Part shown: one piece after another, positions 12,368 through 22,567 of the stretch
Layout: the number at the start of each line of letters is the position of its first letter
Numbering within the stretch: the stretch's first letter is position 1
NCBI GenBank assembly: GCA_022414725.1
Contig: CM039464.1
Location: forward strand, 19,211,556 to 19,275,555
Direction: 5' to 3'
DNA: 64,000 nt
Source of the DNA: Microglena sp. YARC
Taxonomy: Eukaryota; Chlorophyta; Chlorophyceae; Chlamydomonadales; Chlamydomonadaceae
Position numbers and translations under genes: made by a program
The notes under the pieces: generated by a model
The model's database searches: none
The model's input: only the letters and a program-made list of their open reading frames with translations
What the model was told of the DNA's origin: nothing

Positions 12368-12667
12368 TTACATCATGACTTTGCCTATTCCCTGTGCTAC
12401 TCTCCCTATCCCGCTAGCTTTAGACAGGATTTTCTCTGCTTCCGGTGAGAAGCCATGTAACGCACTTCCTACTGATCGTATCCCATCCGCCACGGCACTT
12501 TGCCCGAGAATGTCTGCTATCCCCGCTGCTACGTTAGAGACCGGTATAGAGAACTGTCCCACCTTCCGAGCTACACCTCCACCGAAATCTGCTACCTTCC
12601 TAACCACATTCCCGAAAGTGCCTACAGCCTTACCAACGCCAGATTTGAGAGTATTAAAGAATCCCAT
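12368..12667 (-). CDS. 99-residue glycine-rich amphipathic protein, copy 1
   Basis: A complete small reading frame. It begins MGFFNTLKSGVGKAVG and continues with alternating small, hydrophobic and basic residues, as in amphipathic membrane-active peptides. No family is recognised with certainty. The ATG lies only ~18 bases after the stop of the reading frame at 12685-12908 on the same strand, an operon-like spacing unusual for a nuclear alga gene. Similar short glycine/alanine-rich amphipathic proteins occur among minor structural proteins of DNA viruses and Polinton-like elements, but this is only a resemblance of composition. Confidence 0.55.
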   Translation of the reverse strand: MGFFNTLKSGVGKAVGTFGNVVRKVADFGGGVARKVGQFSIPVSNVAAGIADILGQSAVADGIRSVGSALHGFSPEAEKILSKASGIGRVAQGIGKVMM

Positions 12668-12684
12668 TAATATACTCTTTGATA

Positions 12685-12908
12685 TTATTTGATGGAAAGT
12701 AAAAGCAATTTCTGGTCTATGGATTTCAAAATTGATAAAATAAAATTCATAGGATCAGTATCAGATTCATAATCTATTCTGAGAGTGATGCTCCAGTCGT
12801 AGGGAAAAGGCCCTATAGAGTCTTTATGTTCATCTTTAATGCTCAAACTCAATTCTGACACATGTGAGGCGCTTGTATAGAAAGAAAAGTCGTCTGCTGT
12901 ATTCTGAT
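12685..12908 (-). pseudogene. C-terminal fragment of an unknown protein, cut by a copia LTR
   Basis: An open frame of ~74 codons reads on the minus strand from the edge of the copia LTR (12909) to a TAA at 12685-12687. It contains the phrase YDWSITLRIDYESDT and other ordered, non-repetitive sequence. It has no start codon because the LTR begins exactly at its upstream edge, so the 5' part was lost or displaced by the retrotransposon. I do not recognise the protein. It lies just upstream of the amphipathic gene. The copy at about 59100-59325 has several indels. Confidence 0.45.
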
Positions 12909-13232
12909 TATCAGCATGTATAGCGGTGCTCTCACGCGCTTTATGACTTGGTGACTACTTATGTACTCCCTTAGAACTATCGGCTCTCCTGAGCCAGCTT
13001 CCCGTGGGACTGAGTCATCTTGAGATGACTCAGTGGCAGCTTCCTGTCACCTACGTCTCCGGTCTGATCTGTACCCTGTTAGGTTCCTGTCTACCGCCTC
13101 CTTTCACCACAGGTGCCCCTTTATGGGTCTCCTGTGTCTGTAACGTTATCCTTGTCTCCGTGTATAGATTGGTGCGTCTGTTCCGCTGCTTTAATCTACT
13201 GTCCACTCTACCGGAGTGATTTCAAGCTGATA
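12909..13232 (+). mobile_element. Copia element copy A: 5' LTR (324 bp)
   Basis: A 324-base sequence beginning TATCAGCATG and ending AAGCTGATA, so its ends form a 6-base inverted repeat TATCAG/CTGATA in place of the usual TG/CA. It occurs again as an inverted copy of exactly the same length at 16990-17313 with only about one difference. It precedes the gag region, as a 5' LTR would. No clear initiator-Met primer-binding site follows. Confidence 0.8.
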
Positions 13233-13309
13233 GGTTATTGGGCTCCTCATCACTACCACTGCTTTGATAATGCAACTTCCGCGAGGGCCTCCTGCCGGCT
13301 TTGTGAAAC

Positions 13310-15416
13310 TTGCCAAACTTAATGGTGTTTCATGGCTCGTGGGATCCGCAGTGTCATTGTGAGCAATGGATGCGACCGAATCCTCCCAACGGGGGTGAAG
13401 GTTCCTCTAGATTGGCTAGACGACTGCGCGCCAGCGGCCTCTGCTGCCGGAGAGGAGGGTCCTTCCGCCATCAAGGAAGTAACCCCCCCGATCAATCCTC
13501 CAACTTTACGGTTCCTTCTCTCAATGTTCGACGCCTGTCCTCTGATGTTGAGGATGTCCTGATGAAGCTGTGTTGTGTACAGACACAGATCATCCGTTGT
13601 GCATCAGACCCGCAGCCTCATTGCGTCCCCTTCAATTATGATGAAGACTACTCTACTACTACTGATGATGAGGAGGACTTGAAGAGTGCTACGAGTGCTG
13701 ACTTCGGTGGCGTGACTCAATCTGCTGCTGCCACTCGTGTCTTTGAGACTTCCGCTGTTTCGCCAGTGTATGAGCCTCCTGATCAGCAGATACCTAATCG
13801 AGAGCTTTCGCCTGTGTATCAGCCTCAGCCTTCGTCGGCGCCTCCCTTTGAGCCTGTTCCCCCGGCTTACCCGGAGGTGGCTAAGCCCACTTTCTTGAAG
13901 GGCTTTGCTTCTTTTTCCTCTGCATCTGCCCCCATGGAGCGTGGCCTCCCTGGCTACCACACTCGCTCTCGCGAGGCTGCTGTTTCCTCTGCACGCACCT
14001 CTGCTGCTGGTGCCTCCCTGGAACCCCCTCCGCCTCCGCCGGTGGAGCTGCCTCCTGCCCCTGGCCCTCCTCCTATGCTATATACGCGGTCATGCGAATC
14101 TTGGGAGCATCTGCTCACTGGCGGATCTCCTCCGACTTTGAACCTTCGGGACTACCGCCTGATCAACATGGATCGACGGGATGGTGAGTCCTTGAACCGC
14201 TCTTTGTACGGTCGGATGGATATGCAGGCTACAATGGCAAATGTTAGTGTGAAGCTGAGGCATCGCCGAGTGATGGCTTTCTCTGAGCTTGGTACCAGGT
14301 GTCGTTCTTTTCTTGTCCAGTCACCTCTGGGATTCTGTATCCCCCAGATCATGGTGTTTCCTTTGGTGGTACGAGGCGTAGTGATCACGAGAAGCTTGGT
14401 TATCAGTTTGTGCGAGTGCCTGTCCCTTTGTGTCCTGTTAGCCCAGATTTCGAGCTGCTTATGAGTGTTGCGAGGTCCATTCCTGTGATTAGGAACATAG
14501 ACGACCAGCGCGCTCTTGACGCTGGTCTTGCTGCGGAGTATTTCATGGACATTCGTAGGTCCTTGGCTCCTGTCCCTTCTGCGATTGGAGCTGGGTCTAA
14601 TACCCTCATTCATGGTGAGTCTCGGTTTGATCCTGCACTGTTGGGGTTCAGTGCACTGCCTCTCGAACGTCAGGAGTTCATGTGTTTAACTATGATGCTC
14701 GCGAACATGGAGGACGATATGGTCAAGGTATACCAGGACTTTGCCACCCCTCGGGATATCCTTTTGGATATCCGGAAGACGCAGTCTGATGCCCTTGCCT
14801 CTAGAGTCCTCTCATGCGTATCGAACTTCATAATGCGCACATGGGCCCTTCTGACCGTGTCGATGATTTCTTTCGCATGGTTCGCAGTCTGTGCACTGAC
14901 CTCCGCAGTGCTGGACATCCTGTCACTCAGCGCCACGCCATGGAAACCATTGTGAATGGGATCCGTTTGATCCGATTTGAATCGCTGCGGATCCAGTATG
15001 GTATGATGTTGGCTAACAGACAGACTGTAGATTACTGGTCTTGTTTGGAGGCATATCGGTCTCTCGACATTTTTGAACATTGCTCTCCCCAGGTCCGACT
15101 CCAGGCATCCTGGTTGGTCCCGGGACGCTCCCCAGGTTCCTGCCAATGCTGCGTTTCAGCGTGGGCAGGGATCTGGTTCTCAGGGTTCCGGTTCCAACAA
15201 GCGGCGTCTGGATTGCACTTGGGGCCCATGCCTCAGCAAGACGACCCACTCGGAGGATCGCTGTTTCACGAAGCATCCGCACCTGCGTAAGACCAAGCCT
15301 GGTGCACCGGTTACCAATCCGGTGCCCATGGCCTTGGCCCTTTCCAGGTGTGCTTACTCCGCGGCAGCTGGCCTCCTTGCAGGCTCAGATTGATGGGTAT
15401 GCTTTGGACAAGAAAT
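13310..15416 (+). CDS. Copia-type Gag region, copy A (frameshifted)
   Basis: Gag-like protein of a Ty1/copia retrotransposon, read in pieces. There is a proline-rich central part (about 13760-14090). A conserved-looking helical region (about 14640-15060) follows, in the style of copia Gag. Near 15205-15275 lies a cysteine/histidine cluster (CTWGPC...HSEDRCFTKHP), the usual RNA-binding knuckle position. Frame changes near 14310 and 14808 and a stop near 15390 break the protein. It lies between the 5' LTR and the protease-integrase region. Confidence 0.75.
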
Positions 15417-15479
15417 AGGAGGTACGCTCTGTCCTTTTCTCTTGCACTGCGAAATTTTCAAATGTCTGCAGCCCGAGCC

Positions 15480-17031
15480 TGTCTGAGGGTGTCTGGCATG
15501 TTGATTCTGGAGCTGGGATGTCAATCACAGGTGATATGTCTTTGTTCACTGTGTTTCATGCTTCTGAGACTGGGCCAGCAGTTAAATTTGGTGATGGTGT
15601 GGTTCAACGGTCTGTGGGTCAGGGTTCTATTGTGTTATGTAGTGATTGGTTACCAACACCAATCACTTTAACCAATGTTCTCTACATCCCACACTGTCCG
15701 GTGAACCTCATGTCAGTAAATGCTGTTGCCCATGCTCACAACTGCAAGATTTCTTTTGATAGTCTTAGTTGTACTGCCACACAGGGCTCTTCTGTTCTGT
15801 GGTCTTTCCCTGCCTCCAGTGATGGTGTGTACAAGTTTGCATGTAGGCCTTGTCACACCCCTCGTGGCCGTTTGTATGGTGCTGAAGATTATCCAGCTTT
15901 TGCTCTTGATGTTGATGAGGATGGTGGAGTTGTGATCCCTACCACTCCTGAATGGTTGTGGCATAGGCGGCTGGGTCACCCTGGCTATGATGCCATGCAC
16001 AACCTTGTAAGGAAGGGTTTGGTTCAGAACTTACCCCTCACTCTCCAACAGGTGCAAAGACTGTCTAAGATCCCATGTGATGCTTGTCAGAAGGCAAAGG
16101 GAAAACGTATCCCTTTTCCTAAAGAAAGCAAAACTAGGATCCGTGCCCATTACAACGCCTTCACTTGGACATCATGGGGCCATTTAATATTAGGGGCTTG
16201 CGTGGGGAGTTTTATGTTCTGTGTCTCACTGACCAATACTCTGGCTATGCTGAGGTCTTGTGCTTGAGAACCAGGGATGAAGCTCCCTTAGCAGTTCAAA
16301 CTACCATCCTCAGATGGATGACTCAGCTGCATGGATTTGTTTTCAAGTGTCTTAGGTCTGACAGGGCTAAGGAATTTATAGTGAAGTGGTTCGAGGATTG
16401 GTTAGAATCGGTTGGTGCTGTGCATGAATTGTCCATGGCTTACACTGCTCAGCAGAATGCGACTGTGGAACGGTACAATGGGGTCCTTCAGAACGTAGCT
16501 AGGAGCATTCACTTGGAGTCTAAGCTCACTAAGTCCTTCTGGCCCTATGCCTTCCTCGCCGCGTGTTACCTACGCAACCGGCTGCCTAATCAGGGTGACA
16601 AGACTCCTTATGAGTTGTTCTTTGGGGTTCTACCTGATGTATCGTTATTGCGCGTGTTCGGGTGCCCATGCTATGTTACCTTAGTGAATGGGAAGAAGCG
16701 CAATAAGCTTGACGAAAGGGTGTTATCTGGTAGACTGGTTGGGTATTCTCTGGTGAGTAAGGGTTATTTTGTTTGGGTTCCGAAGTTGCGCCAGGTGGTA
16801 GAGAGTCGTGATGTGCTCTTCTATGAACAGTTTAGCTATAACTGTATCCCTGGGCTCTTTCCCTATGATGGATCTCAGTATTTTTCTCGCACCCCTGCCG
16901 CTATCATCGGTAAAGGGCTTGATACTACTGACAATGTCCTGGGCCCTTTTCCAACCCCGATTGTTGACCGCTTTACTGGTCATGGGATGTATCAGCTTGA
17001 AATCACTCCGGTAGAGTGGACAGTAGATTAA
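15480..17031 (+). CDS. Copia protease-integrase polyprotein, copy A, no RT
   Basis: Pol part of a Ty1/copia element. The protease motif VDSGAG is near 15500. A GAG-pre-integrase zinc region (WLWHRRLGHPGYDAMHNLV ... CDACQKAKGK) runs at about 15950-16110. The integrase core follows, with acidic residues in LDIMGPF (about 16165), RSDRAKEF (about 16360) and a VERYNG glutamate (about 16470), then the VFGCPCYVTL and SRDVLFYE C-terminal region. One small frame change separates pre-integrase from integrase near 16160. The reading frame runs straight into the inverted LTR at 16990 and stops. Reverse transcriptase and RNase H are absent on this strand, so the element is not autonomous. Confidence 0.9.
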
Positions 17032-17313
17032 AGCAGCGGAACAGACGCACCAATCTATACACGGAGACAAGGATAACGTTACAGCCACAGGAGACCCATA
17101 AAGGGGCACCTGTGGTGAAAGGAGGCGGTAGACAGGAACCTAACAGGGTACAGATCAGACCGGAGACGTAGGTGACAGGAAGCTGCCACTGAGTCATCTC
17201 AAGATGACTCAGTCCCACGGGAAGCTGGCTCAGGAGAGCCGATAGTTCTAAGGGAGTACATAAGTAGTCACCAAGTCATAAAACGCGTGAGAGCACCGCT
17301 ATACATGCTGATA
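16990..17313 (-). mobile_element. Inverted LTR ending copia copy A
   Basis: Reverse complement of the LTR at 12909-13232, 324 of 324 bases in length. Read on the minus strand it is preceded by a purine-rich AGGTGGAG, as a 3' LTR is by its polypurine tract. It therefore belongs to the minus-strand copia sequence (RNase H at 17691-18143) and abuts the truncated plus-strand pol. Confidence 0.85.
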
Positions 17314-17690
17314 CTCCACCTATGACACAGGTGACATACAATAGTACTACTCCACCTATGGCACTGGTGACATAGAACTATATGTAACAAATAAAAAATA
17401 AAAAAAAAAAAAATCAAAGAACTCCGAAAAATAAAAATCGAGAGAAACTTCAAATGAAACCCGAAGGGTGTAAGGGAAGGTATGAAGCAAGGCAAAGAAC
17501 CAAAATTTGCCAAGTGGATATAAGAGGACAACTAAATATCAAAGTCGGGTAACAACGGTATAGAAAACCCGATCCGGGAATAGGAACCTAATGCCAATCA
17601 ATGATAACTTAAAGAAACTCTAAATGTAACCAAAAATTCCAGAATACATGTAACCAAAATTCTAGAATACATGTAACCAATAAAATTGGT
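17314..17690 (-). other. 3' untranslated region of the minus-strand copia element
   Basis: AT-rich and non-coding. It contains two copies of an 'actccacctatg..cac.ggtgacata' motif next to the LTR, an A-rich tract (17386-17412) and two copies of an 'attc.agaatacatgtaacca' motif before the RNase H stop codon. No gene. Confidence 0.6.
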
Positions 17691-18143
17691 TTAAGGAGAA
17701 GCAGTCATTCCAAACATGCGAATGAAACGCCAGAACACCATAGGATCAAGGGGCTTGGTGAAGGGGTCAGCACAGTTGTCCTTAGTGTTAACATAGGCAA
17801 CATCCACCTGGCCATCCTCCACCAGCTCCTGGATATAGTGATGGATGACATCAATGTGCTTGTTGCGAGGGAGCAGCTGACAGTCATTGGCCCAGCTCAA
17901 GGACCCCAAGTTGTCACCCTGAATGGTGACCAGGTCACAAGGCAGCCCTATATCAATTCTCAACTTTTTCAACCATTGCACCTCCCTGGCAGTCTGAGAC
18001 AGGGCCTGATACTCAGCCTCACTGGAGCTAACAGCAACAGTGGGTTGCCTTTTGCTCATCCAGTTCACAAGGCAGCCTCCAGCGAGCACAGCATAGCCAG
18101 TCTGAGATCTCCTGTCAGACCCATCATCAGCAAAAGACATCAT
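17691..18143 (-). CDS. Copia RNase H domain
   Basis: C-terminal RNase H of a Ty1/copia polyprotein, about 150 residues. Family motifs are clear: DDRRSQTGYAV near the start, SSSEAEYQALSQ for the central catalytic region, QGDNLGSLSWAN, RNKHIDVIHHYI and a final DPFTKPLDP. It would degrade RNA in the RNA-DNA hybrid during reverse transcription. The upstream reverse transcriptase is missing; just before this frame is a stop codon and then an unrelated frame. It is followed by the 3' untranslated region and the LTR at 16990-17313, so this is the end of an element on the minus strand. Confidence 0.9.
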   Translation of the reverse strand: MMSFADDGSDRRSQTGYAVLAGGCLVNWMSKRQPTVAVSSSEAEYQALSQTAREVQWLKKLRIDIGLPCDLVTIQGDNLGSLSWANDCQLLPRNKHIDVIHHYIQELVEDGQVDVAYVNTKDNCADPFTKPLDPMVFWRFIRMFGMTASP

Positions 18144-18277
18144 GGAGAGATTAGAATAATTCTAGATTAAGAAGAGGTGCTGCCTGTGGAAGTACATGGG
18201 GCAGTACAGTAGGCAGGTAATCTGTAAAAACATCCTAGAGTGTTCAAATCTATCCAAAAGATGAAGATCTAACTGAA

Positions 18278-20218
18278 TTAAGTGTCTGGCCTGCTGGGGA
18301 AGCCATCAAGGTCAAGCTGTTTGCAGACTTGTTCAAGGAACTGGTCAAATGACTTGGGAGCTAGGCTGGGGGGGGTAAGAATGTTGATAAAGGTGACGTC
18401 CATGGGGCTCCAGTCCATGCTGAGGTGGTTGACACATAGCACTTTGCCTCCAGGGTATGCACAGCTCCTGGGGTCCATGATCATCTTAGGTCTGAATGAG
18501 AGGGTGTGAGCATGTGCATTGACCATGGCAGCTTGGAGACAAATGGCCCACTGTAAAGCGGGTCTGGCTGTGGTAGAAACAGTGGGGTAGGCTTGCACCA
18601 TTTGCTGGAGTCTGCTGTTGTGCTTGATGATAGGGCTGCAGGAATCAGATGGCTCCTTGTGCATTGACCTGTGTGGAAACTGTTCTCTTTCAGAAGCCAG
18701 CAGGGTAGGGAACTTGCTGGTGAATGCTGTGATGAGCTTGGACAGTGGAGGCCTGGGCTTGATGTTGAAAGCTGGTGAAGCAGTCCTGCTGTTCAGGTGG
18801 TGTAGGGTGCATCCAAAACGTGTGAGACTAAGGGTGGAGTTGTTGGAGAAGTGGATGTGGTTGACATTCTGATTAACTTCTCCCAGTGGTAGTCCAATGT
18901 CTGGTGACCTGTTGACCAGTATCCATTGGTCCCAGGTAGTTGCTGTGGCTAGATCAGATGGCTTGAGTGGCCCATCTCCATCTATTGGACCATCATATTC
19001 CTCATAGTTGGTCCTGATCTGGTCACTGAGGAGTTCCATCTCTGCTCTGGCTCGTTGCAGGCCCAGGTTGTCCAGCTGTTGTTGGAGGTCTGGAGTGGTT
19101 TCAGGAGGGTCATCTACTCCTAGTCCAGGGTCATCCTGGGGCTTGCGTACCTCTGGATGAATGAGCTCTGGCATGTCATCACTGTCAGTATCATCAGAGT
19201 CTTCCAGATTGTCCGCATTGGAAGGGGAATGGTACTGGCAGATAGGGGGAGGATGGTCCTGGAGGTCTTGGTCTGCCTCCACATGAGTGGGTGGGTACTG
19301 CCCTGTCTCAGAATCAGTGTGGGGTGCAGATGGAGCAGAAGTAGAGGGGAAGTCCTGGAGGTCTTGATCTGCCTCCACATGAGTGGGTGGGTAATGCCCT
19401 GTCTCAGAATCAGTGTGGGGTGCAGATGGAGCAGAAGTAGAGGGGAAGTCCTGGAGTTCTTGATCTGCCTCCACATGAGTGGGTGGGTACTGCCCTATCT
19501 CAGAATCAGTGTGGGGGTGCAGATGGATCAGAAGTAGAGGGGTGGCAGTCTTGATCAGCTCTACTGGGGAGGTCTCATGAGTGGGTGGGTACTGCCCTGT
19601 CTCAGAGTCAGTGTGAGCTGATGGAGGCTTGGTAACCATCATGATGTAGGCAATGGTAGGGTCCACAGGGATAGAGGGATTACTGGCAGGGACTGGTGAA
19701 GTTTGGGTAAGGTAGAGTCCATGCCTTTTGGGGCATGAGAGGAGCAGTTTGGTACCAGATGGTCTTGGGATGGAGAGTGTGGCTTGAGTCTTGGACAGGT
19801 GAACTTGGAGGTCTGGGCACAGGCTGGTGGCTGCATGAATGCTAATGATGTTGGGCATGTTGCAGTCAGCAAGAAGTACATTGTTCAGGATGATCAGAGT
19901 CCTGCCATGGCCCTTGATTTTGGCCTTTCCTATCTGCTTGCAGAGGATAGGTGGAGAGTCTTGATCTGCCAGCTGCAGCCTAATAGGCTGTTGGAGGTCC
20001 TGAATGTCATGCAGATGGGAGATGTTACTTGTTGCATGAGAGTGTGCTGCAGTATCTATGATCCATTCTGTCTGCAGTGCTGCCTGGAAAACTTCTCCAT
20101 CTTCTATAGTGCATTCATCAGCAGCACTTATTTGTCCAAAGAGTCCTGTATCAGCCAGGGGGTCAGGTGGCAAGGCAAAAGAAACAGACTTGCCTCTGGT
20201 TGGTGTAGCAAAAGTCAT
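18278..20218 (-). CDS. Gag-protease-type polyprotein with unknown C-terminal domain
   Basis: A 646-codon open frame, the longest real one in the window. Near residue 50 it has EWIIDTAAHSHAT, the retropepsin position of copia elements (usually D-S/T-G, here D-T-A). A copia-like barrel region follows to about residue 200. Then come three to four copies of a ~32-residue acidic repeat (HTDSETGQYPPTHVEADQ type, residues ~220-330). The last ~250 residues form an unrecognised domain with ordered motifs such as WAICLQAAMV, YPGGKVLCVNHLSMDWSP and KQLDLDGFP. There is no integrase or reverse transcriptase. Its N-terminus is contiguous with the gag frame at 21106-21650 if the LINE insertion is taken out. 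Confidence 0.75.
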   Translation of the reverse strand: MTFATPTRGKSVSFALPPDPLADTGLFGQISAADECTIEDGEVFQAALQTEWIIDTAAHSHATSNISHLHDIQDLQQPIRLQLADQDSPPILCKQIGKAKIKGHGRTLIILNNVLLADCNMPNIISIHAATSLCPDLQVHLSKTQATLSIPRPSGTKLLLSCPKRHGLYLTQTSPVPASNPSIPVDPTIAYIMMVTKPPSAHTDSETGQYPPTHETSPVELIKTATPLLLIHLHPHTDSEIGQYPPTHVEADQELQDFPSTSAPSAPHTDSETGHYPPTHVEADQDLQDFPSTSAPSAPHTDSETGQYPPTHVEADQDLQDHPPPICQYHSPSNADNLEDSDDTDSDDMPELIHPEVRKPQDDPGLGVDDPPETTPDLQQQLDNLGLQRARAEMELLSDQIRTNYEEYDGPIDGDGPLKPSDLATATTWDQWILVNRSPDIGLPLGEVNQNVNHIHFSNNSTLSLTRFGCTLHHLNSRTASPAFNIKPRPPLSKLITAFTSKFPTLLASEREQFPHRSMHKEPSDSCSPIIKHNSRLQQMVQAYPTVSTTARPALQWAICLQAAMVNAHAHTLSFRPKMIMDPRSCAYPGGKVLCVNHLSMDWSPMDVTFINILTPPSLAPKSFDQFLEQVCKQLDLDGFPSRPDT

Positions 20219-20224
20219 GGGCTG

Positions 20225-21097
20225 TCGAAGGTATTATGTCTGAAGTTTTTGAGTCATGGAGGTTTAAGTACCCAAGTGACACCAATGCAGTTAGAGACAT
20301 CCCTGATGAGAGAAGGGTTGGCTTTAAACGCCTCCGATACCAAAAATGGTTCGCAGCCAACAGCAATGATGAGAATGGCTTGATTCCCTTTACATCCGCC
20401 TTACATAAGCAGGATCAGATTCGTTCTATAGCACAGTTTAGAATGGGTTCCCATTGGCTGAACACAGAAAGAATGAGGGTGGTGGATAGAGCACACATCC
20501 CTCGCTCAATGAGACATTGTCAAATGTGTGGGTTCCAAAAACCTGAGGATGAAATGCATATGTTTGAGTGCCCTTTTTATAATGATATTCGCCTCCGCTA
20601 CCAGAATCTGTTTACAGATATTTATAGGCATGTCCATGAGGATACCGACTTAACCGTATGGAATGTGGAATTCTGCGATTCCACATTCAGAACCTTTATG
20701 AATGGAAATGGCACTAAGTCTTTTTGGAGCAACCTAGCCGACTATCTTTCTACTTGTAGAAGAGCAAGACAGGAAGCCCTGGACTGCTTAGTGGCACCGT
20801 AAATTTATTATCCCTTTTTTTTCTTCTTGAGACTTCTCATTTGTTAGCTTCTTACCTCCGCCACTGTAAGTGGTTGAGATCTGGGTCCTGCTCTAAGGGG
20901 TTTAATACCTACGCCACCAAAACGGTGGTTGGGAGTTTGGTTTGTTTGTCCTCGACACACCCCTGATGTAATGGGGTTTTTTGCTTTGTGGGTGCTTTTT
21001 CTTTTTGTTTAAAGCACAGAGTCTCATACACCCTCGCGGTGTCAAGTAGACTTTAACATGTAATGTAATGTAATGTAATGTAATGTAATGTAATGTA
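20225..21097 (+). mobile_element. 5'-truncated LINE with zinc-knuckle end and (TAATG)n tail
   Basis: An 873-base insertion flanked by the 8-base target duplication ATGGGCTG (20217-20224 and 21098-21105). It encodes the C-terminal end of a non-LTR retrotransposon protein (20236-20802) with the CxxC...HxxxxC zinc motif (CQMCGFQKPEDEMHMFEC) that follows reverse transcriptase in many LINEs. Its 3' end is a (TAATG)n tail (about 21056-21097), as LINE 3' ends often are. It is inserted in the minus-strand gag-protease frame. Confidence 0.85.
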
Positions 21098-21105
21098 ATG
21101 GGCTG

Positions 21106-21650
21106 GAGGTTGTCCTCATCCAGTGCCAGGGACAGGAAGTTGTGTTGTTCACCCTCACTGTCAGAGTTGGAGGTGGACTGATCACCATCAGCAACATGGG
21201 CATGGCGTCCCTTGCTTGGGTATATCCTTTGACGTCTCCTGGCTGGACTGGTCTTCTTGGGGTCCTTCTTGTCGTCATGATCCTTGTCATTTCTGTCTTT
21301 AGGGGGTGACTTAGATCCATGGTCAGCTTCATCTGAGTCTGCTGGCCTGAAAGCCAGATCAGTGTCATCACTGATGCACTCTCTGGAGTTGTGGCCTATT
21401 CCCCCACAGTTCCAGCAGGTCATCGTCTTGTGGTTGATTTTCCTGTCTCTGAATGGGAGGTGCTTGCTGTTGAAAGGCCTCCTGGACCTGGAGGCTGCAG
21501 CTGCCAGCTCAGCCTCTTCGGGAGATGGTGCAGGGTCAACTTGCTTCACTAAGCACCAGTTGAAGAGGGAACTTTGGAGCATGGAAAAGGTGGTTATAGC
21601 AGTAGGGTTGAACTGATTGATGTAACCATCATATTCAGAGCGGGAGTTCA
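21106..21650 (-). CDS. Gag C-terminal region with CCHC knuckle
   Basis: Retrotransposon Gag fragment. A helical region leads to MTCWNCGGIGHNSRECIS, a canonical CX2CX4HX4C zinc knuckle (about 21390-21430). After it come charged D/K-rich sequence and a serine-rich segment. The frame runs up to the target-site duplication of the inserted LINE and continues in phase at 20218. The N-terminal part of Gag is missing; the frame abuts an LTR-like sequence at about 21660. Confidence 0.8.
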
Positions 21651-21659
21651 GGCCTTTGA

Positions 21660-21893
21660 CAATGTTTCAATCAATAGAGTTGTTACACAATGAAGACTAA
21701 AGAGCATATAGCTTATCATCGCAACTCGTGCGGCTATATAGAAAAGGAAGTCTTCAGGAAGGTTCCGAAGACACGTGCGGGCCATAGCTAGCCTATGGCC
21801 CGGCGGCAGGCAACCCGGGTCCTGGGGCCAGAGGACCACGCGTGCGCTATGCCAACTCAGTGTCCGACTCGACGGACAATAACATCCCCCCCA
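21660..21893 (-). mobile_element. Candidate LTR with polypurine tract
   Basis: On the minus strand a TTGGGGGGGA purine tract (about 21884-21893) is followed by TGTTATTGTCC and ~225 bases ending ..GATTGAAACA. This fits a 3' LTR with TG/CA ends belonging to the copia-like element whose remains lie at 22.5-24.2 kb. It directly abuts the gag fragment, so one element has inserted into or recombined with the other. No second copy of this LTR is in the window to prove it. Confidence 0.4.
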
Positions 21894-22567
21894 ATTCAAG
21901 GTATTCTTGGGTACAAGAATCCCTGGAATTAGCTGAGGGGCATAAAGAAAATACAGGAGTATAAAGGCTGGCAGGGTTATTTAGATATGCTAAAGGCTGG
22001 CAATAGGAACTGTAAATAATAAATTATTTGGGACAGTCCAAAGGGGTGTGGCGCAGGCAGGGATCTTTAAGTCAATATCTGCTAGGGGCCAGGAAGACTG
22101 ACAGGAAGGCATGAGGGGGACTTATAAAGGACTGACTGGCTGTAAGCAACTTCTTTCAGGTAGACGTCCCCCGCTGGCTCATGTAATCAATCCAGGTGGA
22201 GAGATATGCTGAGATACTTCCAAAGTCATCTGTAAGGTAGCTTTTAACTCAGAGAAGACTATTAATACTATAGAAAGCTATGAACTATGCTTAAGAGTTA
22301 TGGCAGCCTAGGAGTCAGTAGGAGCTTAGGAGGCACAGGGGAAGCTGCCAGGTAGCTGCCAGTGGGGCTGCCAGGATGTCTGTCAGATAGGGCTGATTCC
22401 CCCCCATAATTTGGGATTACCCTAAATTAGAGAATTGAAGACATGCTGTAGAAACCTAAGATGGGTATACTAAAGAATAAGAAAACAGCAGTACATGGGG
22501 AAGTACAGTGCGTCACATTAATCCTAGAGTGTTCATGGCTAAAACAAGAATGTCAACTATGGTCAAG
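21894..22567. other. Non-coding remains between retroelements
   Basis: No readable domain. Probably the 3' untranslated part of the minus-strand element at 22568-24160. It includes a PPT-like CCCCCCC/GGGGGGG near 22397 and several 'ggctggcaggg' type repeats. The RNase H expected here is absent. Confidence 0.4.

Larger units (their letters stand above)
5977..17530. repeat. Copy 1 of an ~11.5 kb direct duplication
   Basis: This whole stretch matches 52529-63990 in the same order and orientation: the RsmE/AMT array junction, the ammonium transporter, the PIF-like element, the hairpin array, the small gene cluster, the copia element and its inverted LTR. Differences are mostly single-base indels and homopolymer lengths. 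Copy 1 is worst at its left end, next to the gap (6-7.7 kb), and cleanest around 16-17 kb. It could be a true segmental duplication, a ~46.5 kb tandem repeat, or an assembly overlap. Confidence 0.95.
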
